From: Plantactinospora soyae
Lineage (GTDB): Bacteria > Actinomycetota > Actinomycetes > Mycobacteriales > Micromonosporaceae
Direction of reading: 5' to 3'
Length of the DNA: 64,000 bases
Assembly: GCF_014874095.1 (NCBI RefSeq)
Contig: NZ_JADBEB010000001.1
Coordinates: 6,572,001 to 6,636,000 of the forward strand
Positions 1 through 8,000 of this stretch are shown here, piece by piece (positions within the stretch are counted from its first letter, which is position 1; each line of letters starts with the position of its first letter). The notes below the pieces were generated by a model. That model ran no database searches. It was not told the origin of the DNA and saw nothing but the letters and a program-made list of their open reading frames with translations. Both the position numbers and the translations under genes were made by a program.

Positions 1-30
1 GGCAGGTAGGCGGGCGAGTCGTTCGCGGTG

Positions 31-627
31 CTACGCCGCCGGGGTCGCGCGGGCAGACTGGAGTAGGGCGAGCGCTGCCTGCTTGGCGAGGCGGGCGGCG
101 TCGGCGTCGGCGTGGTGGTCGGCGAGGACCGTGGCGCCCACCCTGAGGGCCAGCATCTGCTTGGCGACGCTGACAGCGTCGGCGGCACCAGCACGGCGAG
201 CGATACCGGTCAGCAGGTCGAGCTGGCGGTCCAGGTGCTGTCGGGCCACGGCGTTTGCCGGGCCGTCGTGGTGTTGGGCGGCCGCGTTGAGGATGGCACA
301 GCCCCGGAAGGTGGGTTCGTCATGCCACCGTCCAAGCGCGTCGAAGACGGCGGCGAGCTGATCGATCGGTTCCTCGCCAGCCGCTGTGACGGCGTCGTGC
401 AGCCAGCGCAGGATGCTGTCGCTGCGCGCCTCCAGAACCGCCTGCACCAGCCCGTCCTTCGAGCCGAAGTGGCGGTAGAGAGTTTCCTTGGACACGCCGA
501 TCGTCGAACACAGCTCGGCCACCCCGATGCCGTCAAGGCCGCGCTGGTACAGCAGCCGGGTGGCCGCGCGCAGGATGCCGGCGCGAGTCTGGGCGGGATC
601 GAGTGTCGCGCCTTTGGCAACGGGCAT
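31..627 (-). CDS. TetR/AcrR-family transcriptional repressor
   Basis: A 198-residue one-domain repressor. The N-terminal helix-turn-helix lies at about residues 10-55 and ends in the typical TetR recognition-helix text KETLYRHFGSKDGL; the rest is an all-helical ligand-binding domain. I start at ATG 627 rather than further upstream because this puts the HTH at the usual distance from the N terminus and leaves the operator region non-coding. It is divergent from the hydrolase-MFS pair beginning at 710. Two identical 14-bp palindromic sites in opposite orientation lie between them (640-691), so it probably represses itself and that pair. The inducer is unknown. Confidence 0.9.
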   Translation of the reverse strand: MPVAKGATLDPAQTRAGILRAATRLLYQRGLDGIGVAELCSTIGVSKETLYRHFGSKDGLVQAVLEARSDSILRWLHDAVTAAGEEPIDQLAAVFDALGRWHDEPTFRGCAILNAAAQHHDGPANAVARQHLDRQLDLLTGIARRAGAADAVSVAKQMLALRVGATVLADHHADADAARLAKQAALALLQSARATPAA

Positions 628-639
628 GACGAAGATAGT

Positions 640-691
640 ACCGATCGGTTCGAAGTATCTGCTAGCCTCTCGCCCAATCGAACCGATCGGT
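640..691. promoter_or_regulatory. TetR operator: two inverted copies of a palindrome
   Basis: ACCGATCGGTTCGA at 640-653 and its exact reverse complement TCGAACCGATCGGT at 678-691 flank a 24-bp AT-richer core. Each copy contains the perfect palindrome ACCGATCGGT. The site lies between the divergent starts at 627 and 710, which is where a TetR autorepressor would bind. Binding is inferred, not shown. Confidence 0.7.
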
Positions 692-709
692 TCCATCTGC
701 GAGGTGATC

Positions 710-1552
710 ATGACGGCCGACTTCCTGGTGACCGACCCCTTGAGTACCGCCCCGCCGGCCAGCACGCCAGCGGTGACGGTCACCAGCGGCGGCGAGGCGC
801 TGCTGGGTGTGCTGCACATACCGGCAGGTGCCGGACCTCATCCGGTCGTGGTGCTGCTGAACGGGTTCCCGGGCAACGAACGCAACTTCGACCTCGCCCA
901 GGCGCTACGACGCGCTGGATACGCGACGCTGGTGTTCCACTACCGCGGCTCGTGGGGCGTGGGTGGTTCCTGGTCGTGGCGCAACGTGCTCGACGACGCC
1001 ATCCGGGTGGTGGCCGCCGTCCGCGAGGACGCCTTCTCCATCGCCCACCGGCTGGACCCGCGGCGCTTGGCCGTGGTTGGGCACAGCCTCGGCGGGTTCG
1101 CGGCGCTGATGACCGCCGCCGCTGACCCGGGGGTGGGCGCGGTCGTCTCGGTGGCCGGATTCGACTTCGGCCCCGCGTCAGTGGCGAGCCTGGCCGACCC
1201 GGAGGTCCGATCCGCGTACGTGGAGGCGTGGGACGGCGAGCTGCTACCGCTGCGGGGCACCAGCGGCGAGGCGCTCGTCGCCGAGATGGAAGCCGCCGGG
1301 CAGGCGTGGAGTCTGGCCCGACTCGCACCGCGTCTGGCGGACCGGCCGGTGATGCTCGTCGGGACCGGCCGGGACACGGTCACTCCCGCCGACGTGCATC
1401 ACCGGCCGTTGGTAGAGGCGTACCAGGCGCACCCGGTGCATCGGCTGGAACACCGGCTCTTCCCGACCGACCACGCGCTGTCCGACCACCGGGTGGCGCT
1501 GGCCCGCACCATCGCGGACTTCCTCGACCGGCGCCTGCGGACACCGGTGTGA
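710..1552 (+). CDS. alpha/beta hydrolase (dienelactone hydrolase/prolyl-oligopeptidase-like)
   Basis: A 280-residue cytoplasmic serine hydrolase. Visible are the oxyanion-side LLNGFPGNE loop, the nucleophile elbow GHSLGG (about residue 127), an acid in GRDTVTPAD and the catalytic histidine in FPTDHALSDHR near the C terminus, so the triad looks complete. GAGG at 701-704 supports ATG 710; an in-frame GTG lies six bases upstream. The stop codon overlaps the GTG start of the MFS transporter, so the two are translationally coupled. The pair is probably a detoxification or scavenging unit controlled by the divergent TetR. The natural substrate cannot be read from the sequence. Confidence 0.85.
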   Translation: MTADFLVTDPLSTAPPASTPAVTVTSGGEALLGVLHIPAGAGPHPVVVLLNGFPGNERNFDLAQALRRAGYATLVFHYRGSWGVGGSWSWRNVLDDAIRVVAAVREDAFSIAHRLDPRRLAVVGHSLGGFAALMTAAADPGVGAVVSVAGFDFGPASVASLADPEVRSAYVEAWDGELLPLRGTSGEALVAEMEAAGQAWSLARLAPRLADRPVMLVGTGRDTVTPADVHHRPLVEAYQAHPVHRLEHRLFPTDHALSDHRVALARTIADFLDRRLRTPV

Positions 1553-2718
1553 CCACGTGGCGGTGGCGGTCGGCGCGCCTCGCGCTGGGCACCGCGTCGG
1601 CGCTCGGCCTCGGCCGGTTCGCCTACGGGCTGGTGCTGCCGGCCATGGCCGAGCAACTGCGTTGGGATCTGGCCCGTGCCGGCGCGATGACCACCGCGAA
1701 CGGGCTCGGCTACCTCGTCGGGGCAACGGCCACCGCCGCGCTCGCCCGCCGGCTGGGCGTCGCGGCGACGTTCCGACTCGGCATGGTGCTCTGCACCGTC
1801 GCCCTCGCCGCGACCGCCATCAGTGCCCACTATCCCGCACTTCTCGCCGCCAGGGCGGTGGCCGGGTTCGCCGGAGCCATGGTGTTCATCGCCGGAGCGG
1901 TCCTTGCCCCGACCACGGTCTACTTCGCCGGTACCGGGCTCGGGATCGTGCTCAGTGGTGCGGTTATCCCGCCTCTGCTGGACCAGCATCCGCAACGCTG
2001 GCCGCTCGCCTGGGCGGGTCTCGCCGTCGCCGCCGGCGTGGCGGCGGCGGTGAGCTGGACCGCCGCCCGACCGACGACCGCAGTCAGCGGCGGCCAGCCG
2101 GCCAGCTCGGTCCGTCGGCTGTGGCCGGTCGCGGTCGTCTACCTGCTGTTCGCGGCCGGCTACATCGCCTACATCACGTTCCTGTCGGCGTACCTCGCCG
2201 ACCGGCACGCCTCAACGACGCAGACGACCCTCACCTGGGTCCTGCTCGGACTTGCCGTCATGGTCGCGCCAGGTCTGTGGCAGCGCCCGATCAGATACTG
2301 GCCGGGCGGCCGGATCCTCGCTGTGCTGCTGGGCACTATCGCCGGTGCCGCCGCGCTCGTGCTGCTCCAACCCGTCCCCGCGGTCGTGATCGTCTCCGCC
2401 CTCACCTACGGCGCGACCTTCATGGCCGTACCGGCCGCGGTCACCGCGCTGGTCCGTGCCGCCACGCCGCCGGAAAAGCTGACCAGCACATTGTCGACCT
2501 TCACCGTCATCTTCGCCGTCGGGCAGATGGCCGGCCCCTGGCTCGCCGGGGCCCTGGCCGACCAGACCACCGCTGGCGCCATCCTCGGCTGGACCGCCGC
2601 GCTGTGTGGCACAGGCGCTGTCCTGGCCGTCACCACCGTGACACCGACGCATCGATCCTCCCCGGATCGAACGGCCCGCTCCCGGCTCCACCGGCCGCCG
2701 GGTCCGTCGGTCCGGTGA
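1549..2718 (+). CDS. YbfB/YjiJ-family MFS transporter
   Basis: A 389-residue, roughly 12-helix major facilitator protein. The N terminus carries the family-type stretch GLGRFAYGLVLPAM and the following GYLVGA segment, which place it in the YbfB/YjiJ group. The GTG start at 1549 overlaps the hydrolase TGA (GTGA), so both genes form one operon. Between the third and fourth helices the loop is short (APTTVYFAGTGLGIVLSG) compared with what I recall for the family, which may reflect a small deletion. The substrate is unknown; with a TetR regulator and a hydrolase it is likely a drug or metabolite exporter. The C-terminal tail is basic and probably cytoplasmic. Confidence 0.8.
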   Translation: MTTWRWRSARLALGTASALGLGRFAYGLVLPAMAEQLRWDLARAGAMTTANGLGYLVGATATAALARRLGVAATFRLGMVLCTVALAATAISAHYPALLAARAVAGFAGAMVFIAGAVLAPTTVYFAGTGLGIVLSGAVIPPLLDQHPQRWPLAWAGLAVAAGVAAAVSWTAARPTTAVSGGQPASSVRRLWPVAVVYLLFAAGYIAYITFLSAYLADRHASTTQTTLTWVLLGLAVMVAPGLWQRPIRYWPGGRILAVLLGTIAGAAALVLLQPVPAVVIVSALTYGATFMAVPAAVTALVRAATPPEKLTSTLSTFTVIFAVGQMAGPWLAGALADQTTAGAILGWTAALCGTGAVLAVTTVTPTHRSSPDRTARSRLHRPPGPSVR

Positions 2719-2811
2719 TGCGTTTCGACTGCACCGGGCTGGTGCGGCAGGGAGCCGTGTGTTGATGGCGTACCCGGTCACAGGCTCGGGCCCGGGTAGC
2801 AGCGCTCGGGC

Positions 2812-3672
2812 ATGCTCGGTGTCATGGCTACTACTTCCGGGACCGGGGTGGACCGGTGGGAGCGCCGGACGGCCGGCCTGCTGACGACGCTCGCCGTGCT
2901 GTTCATCGTGGCGTACGCGGTGCCCATCCTCCAGCCGGACCTGCCCCGGGGCTGGCGGGTGGCCTGCGAAGTGGCCGACGCGGCCATCTGGGCCCTGTTC
3001 GGCGTCGACTACCTCGTCCGGCTCGGGCTCAGCGTCGACCGCTGGCGATTCCTCCGGTCCCACCTCTTCGACCTCGCCGTACTGGTCCTGCCCGTGCTGC
3101 GACCGCTGCGGATGCTGCGCCTGGTGACCGCGCTGCTGGTGCTCAACCGTCGGACGGAGGTGTGGACCCGAGGCCGGTTGGCCGTCTACGTCGGCGCCAC
3201 CACCGTGCTGCTGGTCGGCGTCGGGGCCCTGGCGATCCTCGACGCCGAGCGGGGCAGCCCGGACGGCAACATCTCGAGCTACCCGGACGCGCTCTGGTGG
3301 GGCGTCGTCACCATCACCACCGTCGGGTACGGCGACTTCTATCCGACGACGGGCTCGGGTCGGCTGGTCGCGATGAGTCTGATGATCGGCGGGATCGGGC
3401 TGATCGGGTTCGTCACCGGGTCGCTGGCCACCTGGATCGTCGAGCGGATCTCCACCACCGAGAGTTCGACCGAGGCGACCAAGGCCGACGTGGCGGCCCT
3501 GCTGACGGAGATCCGACACCTGCGGGCCGAGGTGACTGCGCTGCGGCGGGCCGACGACGCCGGGGCCGATCAGGAGACGAGCAGCAGGGCGCCGACGGTG
3601 GCGGAGGTGCAGCAGACCGCCAGCACCAACCCGGTCGCCATGAACCTGCCCAGCGGCACCCGTACGCCGTAG
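2812..3672 (+). CDS. voltage-gated-type potassium channel
   Basis: A 286-residue Ion_trans/Ion_trans_2 family channel. Helices S1-S3 are visible at about residues 22-105, followed by an arginine-bearing S4-like stretch (LRPLRMLRLVTALLVLNRR), S5, the pore with selectivity filter TTVGYGDF, and S6. A C-terminal coiled coil (LLTEIRHLRAEVTALRR) follows. ATG 2812 and ATG 2824 are both possible and neither has a clear Shine-Dalgarno. The last 34 codons overlap, in antisense, the 3' end of the convergent permease gene. The tail after the coiled coil is low-complexity and could have arisen by loss of an earlier stop. Confidence 0.87.
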   Translation: MLGVMATTSGTGVDRWERRTAGLLTTLAVLFIVAYAVPILQPDLPRGWRVACEVADAAIWALFGVDYLVRLGLSVDRWRFLRSHLFDLAVLVLPVLRPLRMLRLVTALLVLNRRTEVWTRGRLAVYVGATTVLLVGVGALAILDAERGSPDGNISSYPDALWWGVVTITTVGYGDFYPTTGSGRLVAMSLMIGGIGLIGFVTGSLATWIVERISTTESSTEATKADVAALLTEIRHLRAEVTALRRADDAGADQETSSRAPTVAEVQQTASTNPVAMNLPSGTRTP

Positions 3673-4832
3673 GCGGCGCAGCGCTCGTACCAGATCAGGG
3701 TCGCCAGCGAGGCCCACGGGGTGGCCAGCGGACCGACGTTGGTGCCGATCAGCAGCGCGAGCAACTGGGTGTGGTTGGCCACCGGCACCACGGCCTCACC
3801 GGCGAGGTACGCGGGGAGGTTGTTCACCACGTTGGACAGGACCGCACCGGTGGCACCGGCCCGGAAGGCGCCGGTCGTGCCGGGGTCCGTACCGACCAGC
3901 GCGCCGACCAGGTCGTCCAGCCCGTACCGGCCGACCGTCTGGAGCACCAGGAACAGGCCGGTGACGAAGACCAGCAGCCGCCACGGAACCAGGGCCAGGG
4001 TCAGCCGCTCGCGGGCGCGTACCGCGAAGCCCACGATGACGATGGCGGCGGCCACCGCCGAGGCGAGCCCGATCTCCACCCCGAACAGGATGCCGGCGAC
4101 GAAGAGCAGACAGGCCGCGAAGGCCGTACGGTAGAGCACCCGGTCGGCCGGGGGCTGTGGCGTCGGCGGCTCGAACCGGTCGGCCCCGCGCTGCCCCCGC
4201 CGCCAGTACCAGATCCACAGCGCGGCCATGGTGACCGTGATCGCGACGAGTTGGGGCAGCCACATCCGGCCGGCGAACGGTACCGGCTCCAGATCGACCC
4301 GCCCGGCGGCGAGAATGTTCGTCAGGTTCGACACCGGGAGCAGCAGGCTCGCCGTGTTGGCCAGCCAGACAGTGGTCATCGCCAGCGGCAGCGCCGGGAT
4401 GCCCAGCCGGGCGGCCAACGCCAGCATCACCGGGGTGAGCAGCACGGCCGTGGTGTCGAGGTTCAGCGCGATCGTGGTGACCGACGCGAAGAGCACGCAG
4501 AGCAGGAAGAGCGCCAGGTAGCTGCCCCGGGCGACGCTGGCCAGGCGACCGGCGATCACGTCGAACACCCCGGCGGTGGCGGTCAGCTCGGCCACGATCA
4601 CGATCGTGCCGAGGAAGAGCAGGATCGGCATGATCCTGCCCATCGTGTCGTCCGCCTCCGGCGCCGGCAGCAGACCGGTCAGGACGCAGATCAGCCCGAC
4701 GGCCAGCAGCCCGACCGAGATCCAGTCGAGCACGCCGAGCCGGCCCAGCCACCGCCGCCACCTCGGGCCACCGTCGTTCGTCGGCGGAGTTTCGGCGGCG
4801 GCGAGCGGTGTGCCGCCGTTCGTCGCGGGCAT
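3570..4832 (-). CDS. ArsB/SLC13-type anion permease
   Basis: A 420-residue integral membrane protein of the ion transporter superfamily (ArsB/NhaD/CitM type), with about 11 hydrophobic helices. Features are the NLDTTAVLLTPVM segment in the first half, and LSNVVNNLPAYLAG with GTNVGPLATPWASLATL in the second half, the paired hairpin motifs of ArsB-like permeases. An upstream GTG at 4955 would add a Ser/Pro/Gly-rich extension; ATG 4832 gives the usual family length, so I prefer it. No ars regulator or reductase is adjacent, so arsenite specificity is not supported. The 3' end overlaps the K+ channel gene by 103 bp. Confidence 0.82.
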   Translation of the reverse strand: MPATNGGTPLAAAETPPTNDGGPRWRRWLGRLGVLDWISVGLLAVGLICVLTGLLPAPEADDTMGRIMPILLFLGTIVIVAELTATAGVFDVIAGRLASVARGSYLALFLLCVLFASVTTIALNLDTTAVLLTPVMLALAARLGIPALPLAMTTVWLANTASLLLPVSNLTNILAAGRVDLEPVPFAGRMWLPQLVAITVTMAALWIWYWRRGQRGADRFEPPTPQPPADRVLYRTAFAACLLFVAGILFGVEIGLASAVAAAIVIVGFAVRARERLTLALVPWRLLVFVTGLFLVLQTVGRYGLDDLVGALVGTDPGTTGAFRAGATGAVLSNVVNNLPAYLAGEAVVPVANHTQLLALLIGTNVGPLATPWASLATLIWYERCAAYGVRVPLGRFMATGLVLAVCCTSATVGALLLVS

Positions 4833-5031
4833 CGTGGCGGCGGAGCCGGCACTTCCGGGTGACGCGGGCGGGCCGCCGGACGGTCTCGACTGGCGGCGGC
4901 TGGCGGAGGGGGGCGGGCTGCCCGGATCGATGCCCACAGGGCAGGATCTTCGCACACGGCGCCACCGGGGACCGACGGCCGATCACGATGTGCCGGTCGC
5001 GGCGGTACGGGAGGAGAGCCCTCGGCCGGCA

Positions 5032-5037
5032 TACTGT
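5032..5037 (+). promoter_or_regulatory. -10 element TACTGT, probably leaderless
   Basis: TACTGT matches the actinobacterial TAnnnT -10 consensus and ends four bases before the GTG at 5042. No Shine-Dalgarno precedes that GTG at normal spacing, so a leaderless transcript is likely. GTG 5054 is an alternative start with a weak GGTAGG upstream. Confidence 0.4.
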
Positions 5038-5041
5038 CCGG

Positions 5042-8000
5042 GTGGTAGGTCGCGTGCAGCCAGTCCGGGCCGAGCGGTCCATCGATTTCTTCATCAGCTA
5101 CTCCCCGGCGGACGAGCGCTGGGCGACCTGGCTCGCCTGGGAGTTCGAGGCGGCCGGCTACCGGACAATGTTGCAGGCCTGGGACTTCGTGCCCGGCACC
5201 AACTTCATCGACTTCATGGACCGGGGTGTCCGGGAGGCGGCCGTGGTCGTCGCCGTCCTCTCCGAACGCTACCTGCGGTCCACCTACGGCAAGCTGGAGT
5301 GGCAGGCCGCGCTGCGGGCCGACCCGACCGGCACCGGCAACAAGCTGGTGACCGTCCGGATCGAGGACTGTCCACTGGACGGGCTGCTGGCCACCATCAC
5401 CTACGTGGACCTCGTCGGTGTCGCCGATCCCGCCCAGGCCCGGTCCCGGGTGCTGGACCGGATCCGGCAGGCACTCGACGGTCGGGCCAAGCCGGACCAG
5501 CAGCCGGTCTTCCCGCAGCCCCGGTCGGCGACCACCGGGCCCGGCCAACTGCCGGAGCCGGTCGCGGCCGGCCTCGGCCGCCGACCACGGTCCCGGCGTA
5601 CGCCGATCAACCCGCCGCAGTTCCCGCCGGCCGCCGGCTCCGGACCGGGTACCCGGAACGCGCTGACCGTGCTCCAGGTGGCCGGACCCCGCTTCGGCCG
5701 GGGAGTGATCGAGCCCGGGGCCCCGGTCACCCCCGGCGAGCTGCAAGAGAACATCATGGGCGAACTGACCCTGCTGATGAACGACGGAGTGCCCCGGCCC
5801 GACCTGATCGTGGTGGCCGGCAACCTCACCGAGTCGGGGAGCGCCCGGGAGTTCGAGGATGCGCTGAGCTTCCTCACCGGACTGCGGGTACTGGTCGGAC
5901 TGGAGCCGCACCGGCTGGTGGTGGTCCCCGGGGCCCGGGACATCACCCGGGCCGCGAGTCGGGCCTACTTCGCCACCTGCGAGGCCGACGACATCGACCC
6001 GCAGCCGCCGTACTGGCCGAAGTGGCGGCACTATGCCCGGCTGTTCGACGAGATCTACCAGGGGCTGGAAGAACCGATCTTCGACAGCGAACAACCCTGG
6101 ACCCTGTACGCCGTACCGGACCTGCAGGTGGTGGTGGCGGGGCTCAACTCCACCATCGCGGACAGTCACCGCGACGAGGACCACTACGGACACCTCGGCG
6201 AGGCCCAGGCGAGCTGGTTCGCCCAGTGGCTGCGGCCGTACCAGCAGACCGGCTGGCTCCGGCTCGGGGTGATGGCGCACGACCCCGGCGAAGCCGGCCC
6301 GTACGCCGGAGGCCTGCTCACCGGCCCGGAGTCGCCGCTGCGTGACGGCGGCACCTTCGGCCGACTGGTCGCCCCGATGCTGAACCTGCTGATGTCCGGG
6401 GCCGCGCCGTCCGGCGGGGTGACCGACCCGGCGGGGCCGGTCGCGCCGCCCGTGACCGACGGACGCGCCCAGGTGCTCCGCCTCGGCCCGACCGGCCTGA
6501 CCCGCTGGGTGCTCGGCCGGCACGACCGGTACGACGCCGGCGAGGAGATCCCGCGCCGCTGGTCCCGGGTCGAGGCGACCTTCGGCACCACCGGTCCGGC
6601 CCAGGTGCCCGGCCAGCGGGTGTCGGGGCTCGACGAGGGCCCGGCCCAGGGTTCCGGGTCGACCGGTCCGGGTCAGGGCATCGACGACCGGGTGGAGTTC
6701 GGGACCGACGGCCCGGACCAGCGGCCCGACCCGGTCGAGGAACTGCTCGACCGGCTGGCCGAGGTCTGCGAGGCGCGGCACGACCGGGTGTTGATCCGGC
6801 GGGTCGGCGGGCAGCGGACCGGGGGACAGCCGAACGGCGAGGGCGCGGGTGGGCTGCCGCACCTGTTCCTCACCTACCGCGAGGACGGGGTGGTCCGGCA
6901 GCAGCGGGTCGGGGTGAGCCTCGGCCAGCCGAGCCCGGCCGAGGTCGACGCGTTCGCCCGGCGGGTGCACGCCGCCAACCCGGAGATCGGTTCGGAGCTG
7001 GTCTACGACGGCCCCCGGCTGCCCCGCGCCCAGTACGACGACGCGCTGCGCCGGGGTGTCCGGGTGCTCAACCTGACCGAGTTCCAGGGCCTGCTGGACC
7101 TGCGTGACTACGTCGCGACGCAGACCGCGCGGTTGCAGGCCGACCAGCTCTACCCACCCGGCCTGTACGTGCCGCAGCGTTACCGCCACCTGGTCGGCGG
7201 GGAGCAGGGCGTCCAGGAGGACGTGGTCGAGGAACTGCTGCGGATGATGACCGCCCCGGACGGCCGGTTCGCCCTGGTGCTCGGCGACTTCGGCCGGGGC
7301 AAGACGTTCGCCATGCGCGAGCTGGCCCGGCGGCTGCCGACCGCCGCGCCGGACCTGATCCCGATCCTGGTGGAGCTGCGGGCCCTGGACAAGGCGCACT
7401 CGGTCGACGGGCTGGTCGCCGCCCACCTGGCCAACCACGGCGAGCAGGTGATCGACCTCAAGGCGTTCCGGTTCATGCTCCGGCAGGGGCGGATCGTGCT
7501 GCTCTTCGACGGCTTCGACGAGCTGGTCGCCCGGGTCACCTACGATCGCGCGGCGGACCATCTGGAGGCGCTGCTCCAGGCCGCCGACGGCAACGCCAAG
7601 GTCGTGGTCAGCAGCCGTACCCAGCACTTCAAGACCAATTCGCAGGTGCTCACCGCTCTCGGCGAGCGGGTCGGGCTGCTGCCGCACCGCCGGGTGCTCA
7701 ACATCGAGGACTTCACCCCGGGGCAGATCCGTACCTACCTGCGGCACCGGTACGGCGGCGACGAGCAGGCCGCGCAGGACCGGATGGACCTGCTGCGCGG
7801 CGTACAGGACCTGCTCGGGCTCTCCCGCAATCCCCGGATGCTCGGCTTCATCGCCAACCTGGACGACCGCCGGCTCGCGGCGGTGGCCGGTACGAGCGCC
7901 ACGTTCAGCGCGGCGGCGCTGTACCGGGAGATCCTCCAGTCCTGGCTCGACTTCGAGGAACGGCGGACCCAGGGGGTGCCGGGTGCACCGGTCAGCCTCG

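Noticed and set aside
2212-3717. 501-codon minus-strand frame over the MFS and K+ channel genes
   Set aside because: It crosses two well-supported genes and their intergenic region and has no recognisable motif.
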